Source: Petunia secreta (Eukaryota; Streptophyta; Magnoliopsida; Solanales; Solanaceae). Taken from it: a stretch of 64,000 bases of DNA. The stretch covers positions 29,056,501 to 29,120,500 of the forward strand of contig JARKIP010000065.1 of NCBI GenBank assembly GCA_029990175.1. Direction: 5' to 3'. Of this stretch, positions 12,253 to 23,086 are shown one piece after another (position 1 is the first letter of the stretch; each line of letters opens with the position of its first letter). The position numbers were made by a program, and so were the translations under genes. A model generated the notes under the pieces. It was not told where the DNA came from. It searched no databases and saw only the letters and a program-made list of their open reading frames with translations.

Positions 12253-13786
12253 GTTTCCTACCTTGTAAGGTGCCTCTTTGCCAGAGGTGGGCCTAAGACG
12301 CGCAAACAAGTGGTAACGAAAAATAGTCCATGCCAGTTTTGAGCAATTCAGATTTAGAGTAAGTGATAAATAATAACAATAATTGATAACAATCAGCTCT
12401 CCGCCTCGACATTTCAATTCCATTATCCCAACTAACTTCCAAAAAACTGGTGTCAACTCGAAGTTTTGACACAGCTCCTGCTCTCTACAACATCTGCACC
12501 AAATTTCTAAACCCAAATGCCTAAAACCCGAAACAAACCTCTATACCTTTTGCAAACATCAACGCTCCTCCAAGCACAACTCCCAATTATCTCACAACAT
12601 CCATGGTGAGATTTCCAACTGCCTTCACAATACCAGACTGCAAATCATGAAAGGCGCCAATTGGCCTTTCAAAAATAAAACCTCACTGGTCCTCGGCTTT
12701 AGTCAAGCCTCTCAGCTTCCTAGGTTTTGCAAGGCTCACAGACCTTGTTCACAGGGCTCCTCACTGGTCCTCGGCTTTGATCAAGCCTCTCAGTTTCCTA
12801 GGTAGCCAAGAACGCACTGGTCTTCAAGGAGGGACCCCATCAGTCGTTCATAGACATAGGGCTTCACTCTCCTAGTATGCGACAAGCATACTTCATTCCA
12901 TAAGAATTTGCAACTGGTTAGTCAACATGGGCCTGCACACACGCAAAGCCATTCACGAGAGGGACCCCACTGATCTTTTAAAGACACCAGGGGCTTCGCC
13001 TCTTAGATCTTACTACACCATACCATCTCCAAAACTCAAACCAACCAAATCTGCCTAACTTTCCCCCGACTACAATTCTACCTTGTTCACAAAAATCTGC
13101 ATTATGATCTCAATTCTGCTAAATTCTTCCATTTTCTGACCTAAAAGACAACCTAGGAGACAAAATTCTAAATCTGATTTTGCTCAAAACATGGTTAGGA
13201 CTGAGGATTCGTCATCACATAGCACATAATATGCATTGCCGTTGGGTTTTTTTTTAAAAACCCGCTGACGTAAGGGTGGTTTCCTAACTATGGAGGCGGT
13301 ACCAAGGACCGGGTCCAGACTAAAGTGTAAATGCATGCATGCTCCTAAAGCTCATTCTAAGAGTGGGTTAACGGTTGACGCTAACAGGTGAGTGGCAGGC
13401 GGCTTCGTGGTCGAATAACTCCCACGACAATCCGCCGGTACACCAACTCGTCAAAGGGTTCTTTAGTGAAAGAAGTTGCGGGTGCGTATGCACACACCTC
13501 GCGGATATTTGAGTGAGAATGCAAGAGGTTCCCAGGAGTGGGGGAAGTATGAACGGAATGCCAGTTTATATGTGCACAAAGAGGGTATAGTGACATGCTT
13601 TCGTGACACACAGCAATCAATTAAATTAACTAAGCATGCTCGTAAATAAACAGTAGATATAATCATGCCAATTTCGACATACAAACGCAATAATTAAATA
13701 AGCTACGCATACTAGTACCGGCATACAACTCAAACAATACAAACAAACAAATTCGTGAAAGCCTTTTGGTTAAAACCATTTGCGTA
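12253..13786. other. Leader of the 18 kb element with a short tandem repeat
   Basis: It lies between the nested solo LTR and the primer-binding site. TCACTGGTCCTCGGCTTT recurs at 12683 and 12761 (period 78 bp), each followed by TCAAGCCTCTCAG. Partial related words (GAGGGACCCCA) are at 12831 and 12960. No coding region is recognised. Confidence 0.65.
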
Positions 13787-13804
13787 TCCCCAGCGGAAAC
13801 GCCA
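13787..13804 (-). other. Primer-binding site of the 18 kb element
   Basis: On minus this reads TGGCGTTTCCGCTGGGGA, three bases after the end of the 5' LTR. It has the same TGGCG...CTGGGGA frame as the primer sites of the Ogre-like elements at 21145-21162 and 59508-59525. That places the element in the same broad Tat/Ogre group. I cannot fix the priming tRNA from here. Confidence 0.75.
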
Positions 13805-13807
13805 CGC

Positions 13808-16800
13808 TGTTGAACCCCAAAAATTACCCTTTCTTTAAGAAAAGATAGGTTCCGGGTATATTATTCAACAAAATGGGATTCCAAAGGGTTTCTTTGGAGT
13901 CGCCACCTAATTTAAGGACTATTAGGAACCAATTGTTAATTAAAGAGTGCAATTATTCCCTTTACTTTAAAGGAAATTAAATAAATTCAGAGATTCTTAG
14001 GTAAGTGGTTCTTTTAAATTCGAAAGAAGGTCCCTTGCGGGAGCACTTTCAAAAATCCGCTAAATGCGGTTAATCCGGCGGTTTTCACGAATTTATTAAG
14101 GATACTATAACTGATATAAATAAGATAAGATTTAAATTATGCCGATACTTAGATAAATAAATGACCCAATTTAAGATTAACTAAATGGATAATGAAATAA
14201 TGATCAATTGATTAATTAATAGAATAAGTAAAGGTTAAATGAAGTTAGATAATTAAATAAAACAAACTAGATACATAATTGGATAATAATAAAGGATTGA
14301 TTAATTGATTGAATAAATAGAAAAATAAATAAGCAAATAAATAACTTAATTAAATAAATGAATACTTATCAATTTTAATTAAATAAAGGAATAAATGAAT
14401 AATAATTGATTAAATAATTAAATAAATATTTAATGGGTTAAATAAATGATTAATTGAAATTAGATAAATTAGATTAAGTAAATAGATAGAAAATGAATTT
14501 TAATAAAATAATGAATAAATATAATTAATTAATTAACTAAATAAATGAATTAAATTAGATAATTGAATATTTAATATAATAAATAAATAAGAAATTCAAA
14601 TGCAAATTATGATGAAGGTACGATTTTTAGTCCAATTTGATTTTGTACTCATTAATTGACAAAAATTCTAAACATCCATAAATTAATTGGCGATTCGAAA
14701 AGAAAGGATGCAAAGCATTCATATATAAAAAAAACAATTTAAGTGATTTACAATAGTTATTCACAATTCAAATATCATTTTCTATCCTACCGGGCTACTA
14801 ATCTGGTCTATGGGGAAATCCTATACAACATGCATTTTCTAAGGGAGCAGGGAAAGATGGAGTTTAGAAGATAGAACCCGGGAGCGCTAACTCAATCACT
14901 GAGCCTTGAACTTTGTGATTTTCACTTTTTCTTTTACATTTTCGGGGATATCAAGTCCCGAAAATGCGAAGCGGAACAAATAACTTCAAATGCACGTAGC
15001 CATCCCCGATTTTGAGTTTTTGACCAACTCGATCCCAAGGAGTATTTTTATGCCAAAGAAATGAGGAGAGAAGGATTAGCATCAACTCAAAATTATAATA
15101 CACGAAAGCAACTTTTCATACTGTCAGTAAAAGAATAGTCATGCAAGCTCAAAGGTAGAAATTAAGCAAGCTCAGATATAGAAAACTTCTGCTTCTAATC
15201 ACATAATATGGATCTGAACGAAACCCATTTTAACAGGCAAATGGAACACTGAACCTTGATCTATTAACAGAACCAGAACCAAGAATGAACAAACTCTTTG
15301 GAACTTACATCAAATAGCAAAAGAAAACATGCTGAAGCTGAAACTGAAACTTAATTCAGGACAGACCATCTTTAATGAACGAGAGAGACATAGCTAAGGA
15401 ACTAGCCCAAACTGTCTGAGACTTTTATTTCAACATCTCATCTTCCATGAACCAAAAAGCAATTATAATACTCAGACGCAACCCAGATAATGAGAGAGAA
15501 CGAGACAGAGATCTTTTACATACCGAGATTGAAAAAGAACTAAACAAAGAGCCAAGCTTAAACTTGAAAGCACTATTACTTTGCAGCTTATATTATTAAA
15601 TAGAACTGGGCTGAGTATTCTTATTTTTTTGGCTAATATACAAGCTGATAACCCAAGACAACCACACACTTACAAAAAAAAAAAAAAAAAAAAACTTCAC
15701 TCTACATCAACTCCTATCCCTGACCAAATTACTTGCACAAACACCATCTCTGGCCCTCTTGCAGCTGCAGAAACAAGAACAGACCTGAACCTAATATAGC
15801 CTATTACTACTCCCTGCTACCAAGCACTCAACCACACACAACTAAAAGAACTAACCAATACCTCCCTGAAACCTGCAGCAAGCACAGAGCAACATTAACA
15901 ACCCCTTTACTGACTCCTGGAAATACCTAGGATCCTCCTCTTACCCCTGCAACCTGCACACTCATTCACCTGAACTCCAGCCAGATTCCTAAGTTTCTAT
16001 GCTCCTTCCATAACCATCTCTATCTTCTTCTTTCCAAAAACAAACTACAAACATAGCGCACCCTCACACTACCTATAAGCCACTCCACCACATTTTCAAC
16101 ACCTCTCCAAAACCAACCAGAGCACATTGCTCCAGATCTTCGCCTAGAACCATCCTGAAACCACCTGCAGCACCATCCTATACCCCTGGACCAACAAACT
16201 TATCAGCAACTCCTTTGAAACAGCCTCATTGCTTCCTGACTACTCCCTGCATACTCTTTGAGCTCATCACTCACCTTGACAGCCTCCAAAACAAACTACC
16301 CAACCCAAGACTCCTTTACACACCTGCACCTACACACTTACAGACCACCTCAAACAACCCCTGAACAAAGAACCAATCAAGAAGACCAAGATCTGGGAAT
16401 TACACCAAGCTGACTTTAAGAAGATATAGCCCCCAAAAAAAATAAAAATAGACTACAACTTGCAGGCCAGAAGCACTTAAACAGAACAGGCTACAACTGG
16501 AGAATTAACTAAGGAAAACAAGGGAAAGCTGAAATAAATTTAAAACTAACTCAATCCAAGAAAAGAAAACAGGAAGACAGAATTGAACCAGGGAAAACAC
16601 TCCAATATTCAAGCTTCAGTATCTTAATTAACAAAGAGGAGAAGAAAAGATCTTAAACAAAACCCAGAACACAAGACAAGAATCCTTGCCCCTTTGAACA
16701 AACTGAAATCCCTTTTAAAACTCATACTTCTAATCATGCCATTGTTTTCAACTAAACACATTATCTTAGATACTAACTAAAGATTACATCTTTCACCTCA

Positions 16801-18143
16801 ATCTTCAAATAACAGGATAAATTTAAGAACAAATCTTTTATTTTCTTAAGTACATCAAGATTATACTTTTACTGGCTCGGAAGCAGCTCATGAATAAATG
16901 CGCCCTCTCTTTTTTAAGGACAAAATGAGATCTTAACACTCTTAACTTATATGTTAAATACTAAGCTATGCTAACTCAAATACCATAAACTAGAATCAAG
17001 GCATGAACTTCAATTAAGTTAAACAGAAGAAACTAAAGAGACCTAAACAAACCAATAGAAAGGTCATAACTTTAAACTAAGGTGCTAAACACATATAGTT
17101 CTTCGCATAAAACAGATTACATTTAGGAAGAAACTAATAGAACAAGAGATGTTAATGTGAGATTGTTACCTCTTGCGGAGCAGTGAGCTAAGGCGTCGAT
17201 CCGAAGAATGTGAGTCAACACAAAAGCGACTCGAGCGAGGTCGACGACTAGAAAGGAGAAATGACGACACAAAGCCGAAAGCGACGCTCCGACTCGAAAA
17301 CAGAAAACTAAAATGCTATATGGATATCTTTCTTTTCAACTGAGAGAAAAATATATAATGTATATAAAATGCTACCGTTTTTGTTTTTGAAAAATCCCGG
17401 ACCCCCTTAAACCCTACCAGAAATGCTAAATATATAGTAGAAGCTTAGGGTTTTACCTTGGCTCCCAAAATCTAAAAAATACCCTCCTTGTTTTTTATCC
17501 CCGCCCTTATGAGATAAGGGTGAGAGGGTCAAAATGTGCCCCTCTCGTCCTTATCCGAAAAGAAAAGGATCAACGGCATGGATTATCTCGATTCAGAACG
17601 AGTGGATCAGATCTTGTGCCCGTTGCTAGAAAAACAAGTGAGAAAACTCCAAAAGCACAGCTGGAAAAGCTACATTTGTCCAGCACAATCGTACGGAAAA
17701 GAAAGAGTTTTTGGATCGGGCTTTGCTGTGGGTCGCGAGGGGAAACGGGTTGGGGGAATTGGGTTCGGATAAGGGAAATGGGTCGCAGGGATTTTCTGGG
17801 AACGGGTTAAGAGAAATGAGGAGGAGTGTGTGCGTGTATTGTGTATGTATATAGGGGTTGCAGAAATAGGCTGGGTTTAAGAGGGAGGAGCAAAAATAGC
17901 CCCTTTTTTTTAAAGATGATTAATTAAATAGAAATATTGCGCGAGTGGGCTAGGAATTAAGCTAGGAACTGTTTTAACCTTCTTTTGAAATTAGCTAATT
18001 TACTCTAATTAAATTTAATTAATTAATCTCAATTCAAATAATTTTAATTATCTAATTCTAATTTTAATTTTATTTTAATAATTGATTCTCATTTAAATAA
18101 TTTAGCCGCTAATTATATCTCGGGACGAAATTGGGTGTCAACA
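13808..18143 (-). repeat. 5' LTR of the 18 kb element (4336 bp)
   Basis: It is the partner of 81-4432, with TGTTGA/TCAACA termini. A TATA-type box (CCTATATAC on minus) sits at 17846-17854, about 290 bases from the LTR start. If this is the promoter, U3 is short and R plus U5 occupy nearly 4 kb. The AAAT-rich low-complexity block is at 14150-14590. Confidence 0.95.
17846..17854 (-). promoter_or_regulatory. Candidate TATA box of the 5' LTR
   Basis: CCTATATAC lies on minus downstream of a C-rich stretch and upstream of CACAATACACGCACACAC. The same motif is in the 3' LTR near 4135-4143. The call rests on sequence and position only. Confidence 0.45.
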
Positions 18144-18148
18144 CTAAC

Positions 18149-19649
18149 CAATTCTAGCTCTCTAATCCTTACTCGATCCTCTAATGCTCTGTCAAGTCGG
18201 GCTCGAAGCACTGCAGCCTCCTGACGATGAAGATCCTCTCTGCGCTGGCTATCAGTCAAAGCTGCTCTAGCGGCATCACTCTCGGCAACATCACGCTCCA
18301 TATCCAGACAGTTCCTCTCCTCAAGGCGGCGCGTCATGTCATCTAACCTCAACTCCATCGTCTCCTCGATATCAACAATACCTGTCCCGGGTCTCTCGGG
18401 CATGACTTCGAGCGGGGGCTGGCGACAAAACCATGCCTCGTACTCGGGAATGACCTCCCCCCCAAGCTTATCGTGTGCCCATGTGTGATCTCCAAGAACA
18501 CTATGTTATCCCACAATCTCCAAAACTCTACCTTCTCTTGGCACTGGCTAGACTCAAGCTTAGTGATATAAGAACTCATATTTTCAACTATGGGAACCTC
18601 CTGGATGTGGCCGAACTGCCTGAGTATCCTAACAGGGGCGTAGGGCTGAGTCACCTCTAATCTCATCAACCCAAAGAAAGGGCGATCCCGGCTTCTAATA
18701 GCGATCTCACCTTTCACGAACCAATTACTAAACCACAAAATGTTATGAGAAGATAGGGCACCCAGAAAAGCTTTCCAACCATTCTCACTGTTCGGGAATG
18801 AGTCTTTTTGACATGTTTTGGGTGATAACTCAAATAACTCGTGGAAAAACACTCAACCGCAGGGAGAAGCGGACGACTGCATATGTGTTCCATAAACCAA
18901 ACTTGAAGGAGTAAGTTACAACTATGGAAGAAGTTTTCTTTTGGGTCGTTCTTGCACCGACCCAAAGCGCAATAAATGCTGCCTAAGATCATTGCTATGA
19001 GAGTGAAATCTTTTTCCTCATCGAATAGAGCTTTCGTGACCCAACTCACCAAAATGGGTATATGTCTGCACTTCATGGGGAAAACCATCAAACCCAGAAA
19101 AGCAAACACAAATATTTTTGCCCTATGTTGGGACCAATCATCATAGTTCACGGTTTGAGAAAACTCAGAACGATGTTCTTGATAACTGTCCGACATCCCG
19201 AAACGCTTATAGAGGTACCCAAATGAGATCCAACCATTGTTCACACCATCCAACGTATTATCTACCGATATTTTTAGGTTCTTGAAGAATTCTTGCTTAT
19301 CGACGGACCTAGGAACTAATACTTTCTTCTTACTGAGGTCCATTTTGACCAACCCAGCTAACTCCTCTAGTGTGGGGGTCATCTCAAACCCTTCGAACTA
19401 GAAGGTGTTCTTGGTGGAGTCCCAATGCGGGATAAGTGCATAGGTCACGGCGTGGGATCAAAATAGGATCGTCAAGCAAAAGATCAGTCAAGCAACCAAT
19501 CCTACCAGTGACAAGCTTTCTCTGCATTACAGGCATAGCTTTCCACCACTCTCTTAATTCTTTAGGTGGACATCAATCATCATAATAGCGGGTGGTCTGA
19601 CACCTTATGGGTATTTTATTTTTCTGGACCTCAAGGACGATGCAGCCAT
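18149..19649 (-). pseudogene. Ogre-like ORF1 (plant mobile domain type), broken
   Basis: ORF1 of Ogre-type elements lies upstream of gag and has no established role. It resembles the aminotransferase-like plant mobile domain. The ATG at 19649 opens M-A-A-S-S, matching the start of the plus copy at 60779. A long frame (19382-18714) covers M-T-P-T-L-E-E-L-A-G-L, then G-W-I-S-F, R-F-G, D-W and F-A-F-L-G-L-M-V-F-P. The frame shifts near 18850 and again near 18410. The last part (18403 onward) is a charged coiled coil with E-R-D-x-A-R-A-A and R-R-E-D-x-H-R-Q. There are stops between 19649 and 19382. The 18 kb element interrupts it at 18148. It was therefore inactive even before the insertion, or has decayed since. 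Confidence 0.85.
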
Positions 19650-20935
19650 ATTATCTAATAAAACATGGGTTACTTAATCCACAATTTGGACGACTTAAAC
19701 AAAACTGAAGCAAACAAGACTCGACACTTAGTAGGACTCGATTGTATTTTTTTAACTATATTCTTTATTTATTATTTTGTGAAAAATTAGATTTGATGCG
19801 ACGTTCGAAGGGAACATCATGCTAATCCATGAAGAAAAAATAAACAGAACCCTTAATCACGACACAAACCCTTGAAAATAGGACCCGGGACAAATAACCG
19901 ACACAAACTTATGACGCAAGAATGATTTCTTAAAAATTACCGTCGTGACGGCACAAAAGACAAGGATGCAACACAAACACTTTTTTTTTTACGACTTGGC
20001 ATAAGATAAAGGTATAAAATTGACACAAATACGGAAAGGAAAAAAATAATTCGCCATTACAACGGCATTAAAACAACAGTTTTATTTGACAACTTGGGAC
20101 AAGATCTTTGACTCATATTTGGACAGTTATCATAACGATGAGTAAAACTGGATAAAATATGAGGAACCCTTTGACACATATTTAGACATGAACTTCAAAA
20201 AAAAATGCCAGTATAAAAAATAATAGTATATTTTATGACTCGAAGAACTCCTCTTATGGATTTTGACACAATGACTCTAAAAAATTCGCCATTATAACGG
20301 CGCAAAAATATTTTTTAATATTTTTAGGATATACTATGAGACTTGACTTAAACACAAATGGCCTAAAGATAATTCGACATAATAACGACACAAAGTTGAA
20401 GAAATATATATTTTATGACTTGAAAAACTCTTGTTTTGGATTTTGACACAATGACTCTAAAAAAAATCGCCATTATAAAAGTGTAAAAATAATGACACTT
20501 TTTTTTTCATTTTTTCTTTTTGACCCCAAACTGTATGTTCCTTTTGTATCTATTTCAGTATACCCCGACCCCTAAACAAATAACAATCAGCATAACAACC
20601 TTCCGAACATATGCAATACAAAAAATGCCATAAACGTGTCTTTCTGGGATGCGGGTCCCGTCTTGATACGAGGGGAGTCAGCCTAGACAAGTGCAGTATC
20701 GGTGTATCACACCTCACTAAGTCATCAAATGAAATGCAGATAAATCAGGCCTAAAGGTTTAACTCTAGGTGACACAACTGAATCGGTGTCTAGACTGGCT
20801 CAAAATTCGGTGGACAAACCGGGCGGAAAGCACATCGAGGTTGTCCGGCAACAGTGTCTCCGACCTAACCCCGACACGCCATCCTCCTAAATCATGGGCA
20901 ATTTTGTGTAAGAAGGTTTTCCCATATACTGAAAG

Positions 20936-20998
<63 letters not shown>

Positions 20999-21144
20999 AG
21001 ACACAGAGGGATTCGCGAGAGGAGACAATTTATATACAATTCAGATAAATATTAAAGCAGTAACATCCAAAACATGGCAACAAACAAGAAAACATTTATT
21101 CACAAGCCTAAAAGCGAGAATGATTAAAGCCTGAGATTCTAATT
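19650..21144 (-). other. Leader of the minus Ogre-like element
   Basis: It is non-coding and matches the leader of the plus copy, for example around 20640-20760 against 59910-60010 (GGTGYGATACACCG, GCACTTGTCTAGG, ACGGGACCC). Between 19930 and 20490 small palindromic words recur: CCGTCGTGACGG at 19940, GCCATTACAACGGC at 20053 and CGCCATTATAACGGCG at 20287. Weaker forms are near 20372 and 20468. Confidence 0.7.
20938..20996. repeat. (AT)n microsatellite
   Basis: An uninterrupted AT dinucleotide run of about 59 bp lies in the Ogre-like leader. The plus copy has a short ATATATA and then a CA run at the equivalent place (59660-59715). Open frames reading through it on either strand are artefacts. 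Confidence 0.97.
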
Positions 21145-21162
21145 TCCCTAGCGCAGTCGCCA
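21145..21162 (-). other. Primer-binding site of the minus Ogre-like element
   Basis: On minus, TGGCGACTGCGCTAGGGA follows the LTR end (...GGGGTGTGACA) after a four-base spacer, GCCT. It differs by four bases from the plus copy (TGGCGACTTCACTGGGGA). Confidence 0.8.
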
Positions 21163-23086
21163 AGGCTGTCACACCCCTTTTTTGAAACCTATAAGATTTT
21201 TCGGTCTTTTTAGTGCTTATGGTATTGGATTTTGGCGCTATTTTTAAGAGTTTTCCATTAAAAGAAATGGCGGTGTTAAAAGTACCAAGATTATTTATTA
21301 TTTTTTCGGAGTCGCCACTTGACAAATTCAAAGGTGTGTCAAGTCACCAAGAAGGTACCTCGGAACACCTTTTGACTCGTCAAAGGACTGCATTTGACAT
21401 TTGGGTAAGGACCTCGGTTGACTCTCGGGAAGGTATTAGGCACCCTCGAGTCCTGCGCCGAGCGCAGTTGCTTTTATTTTCGTTTTATTGGTTTTTAGAA
21501 TTATATTGTATTTTTGGCATGTTATTTGTTAAGCTTTGGTTAAGGTGAAAGTCTTATTCATTGACGGTAGCTCTACTGAAAATTAACCGCGGACACGTAG
21601 TCTATTCGAACTTCCAATATAAGCGAACCCCATGTAAACATCGGACCCTTATTTTTGATAAGCTAGTCTAAGCATTGATACGGCTTTAGACTATCTTAAG
21701 TTTATTATTTTTATTCTTTGCTTTGTGAGAGTTGTCATTCTGAATATACTTTAGTAAATATATACATATATTATTGACATTTATTATGTTTGGGCTAACA
21801 CTATTAACTTCATTAAGAATGAAAAAACTTACGTATTATAATAAATAAAGTAGCCAAAGTATATTTCACAATCTTAAAGGATGGCCTGCCTGTCACTAAA
21901 CTATTGGTTGCCTTAAAATAAAGGGCCAAATTTTAAAACTGAATCATTTCTGCAACTCAGGCCCATTGCCCGTTTCACTTTTAGTGGTTACATGACAAGT
22001 CTACTTTGCTTTGCTCTTTTTGGATATGGCCCTCTCTGTTTATCTTTTGAGGTTGTCCTTTTTAAAAAAAATGCGTTAATAGTCCTGTTTCATTTGCTTA
22101 TTTCAGATTTGATCCAATGAAGTCGCCAAGGCTGTCACACCCCTTTTTTGAAATCGATAATATTTTTCGGTCTTTTTAGCGCTTATGGTATTGGATTTTT
22201 GCGCTATTTTTAAGGGTTTTCCATTTAAGGAAGTGGCGGTGTTAAAGGTACCAAGATTATTTATTATTTTTTCGAAGTCGCCACTTGACAAGTTTAAAGG
22301 TGTGCCAAGTCACCAAGAAGGTACCTCGGAATACCTTTTGACTCGTCAAAGGCCTACATTTGAGATTCCGGTAAGGACCTCGGTTGACTCTCGATAAGGT
22401 ATTAGGCAGCCTCGAGTCCTGCGCCGATTTCAGTTGCTTTTATTGTCGTTTTATTGGCTTTTAGAATTATATTGTATTTTTTGCCATGTTAAGCTTTGGT
22501 TAAGGTGAAAGTCACTTGTTCATTGACGGTGGCTCTATTGAAAAATTAACTGTGGATACGTAGTCCGTTCGAACTTCCAATATAAGCGAACCCCGTGTAA
22601 ACATCTGACACTTATTTTTGGTAAGCTAGTCTAAGCATTGATGCTGCTTTAGACTGTCTTAAGTTTATTATTCTTTTTTCTTTGCTTTGTGAGAGTTGTC
22701 ATTCTGTATGTACTTTAGTAAATATATACATATATTATTGATATTTATTATGTCTGGGCTAACACTATTAACTTCATTAAGAATGAAAAAACTTACGTAT
22801 TATAATAAATAAAATAGCGAAAGTACATTTCACAATCTTGAAGGATGGCCTGCCTGTCACTAAACTATTGGTTGCCTTAAGATAAAGGGCCAAATTTTAA
22901 AACTGAGCCATTTCTGCAACTCAGGCCAATTTTTACCCCTTTCACTTTTAGTGTTTACATGACAAGTCTACTTTGCTTTACTCTTTTTGGATATGGCCCC
23001 CTATATTTATCTTTTGAGGTTGTCCTTTTTTTTAAAAAAAAAAAAAAAAAAGAAAGAAAATTGCGTCAATAGTCCTGTTTCATTTG
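21155..23086 (-). repeat. 966-bp tandem duplication of LTR end plus primer-site start
   Basis: AGTCGCCAAGGCTGTCACAC occurs at 21155 and again at 22121. The sequence after each copy is nearly the same for about 950 bp, to CAGATTTGATCCA at 22104-22116 and 23093-23105. The unit spans the LTR 3' end and the first 12 bases of the primer-site region, so the order on minus is LTR, start of primer site, LTR, primer site. Confidence 0.88.

Larger units (their letters stand above)
81..18143 (-). mobile_element. 18 kb Tat-lineage Ty3/gypsy LTR retrotransposon, non-autonomous
   Basis: Two near-identical direct repeats (81-4432 and 13808-18143) begin TGTTGA and end TCAACA. They are flanked by the perfect 5-bp duplication CTAAC at 76-80 and 18144-18148. 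Gag coding is on the minus strand, so 13808-18143 is the 5' LTR. A primer-binding site follows it, and a polypurine tract (AAAGAGGGGCAGC on minus, 4433-4445) precedes the 3' LTR. The 9.4 kb interior holds gag, a scrap of integrase C-terminus and long non-coding repeat-rich DNA. Protease, reverse transcriptase, RNase H and most of integrase are missing. Long LTRs with a mostly non-coding interior resemble large retrotransposon derivatives. The lineage call rests on the Gag type and the primer-site form. Confidence 0.93.

Noticed and set aside
20765..21134. Open frames on both strands with Ile-Tyr repeats
   Set aside because: They read through the (AT)n microsatellite in a retroelement leader.
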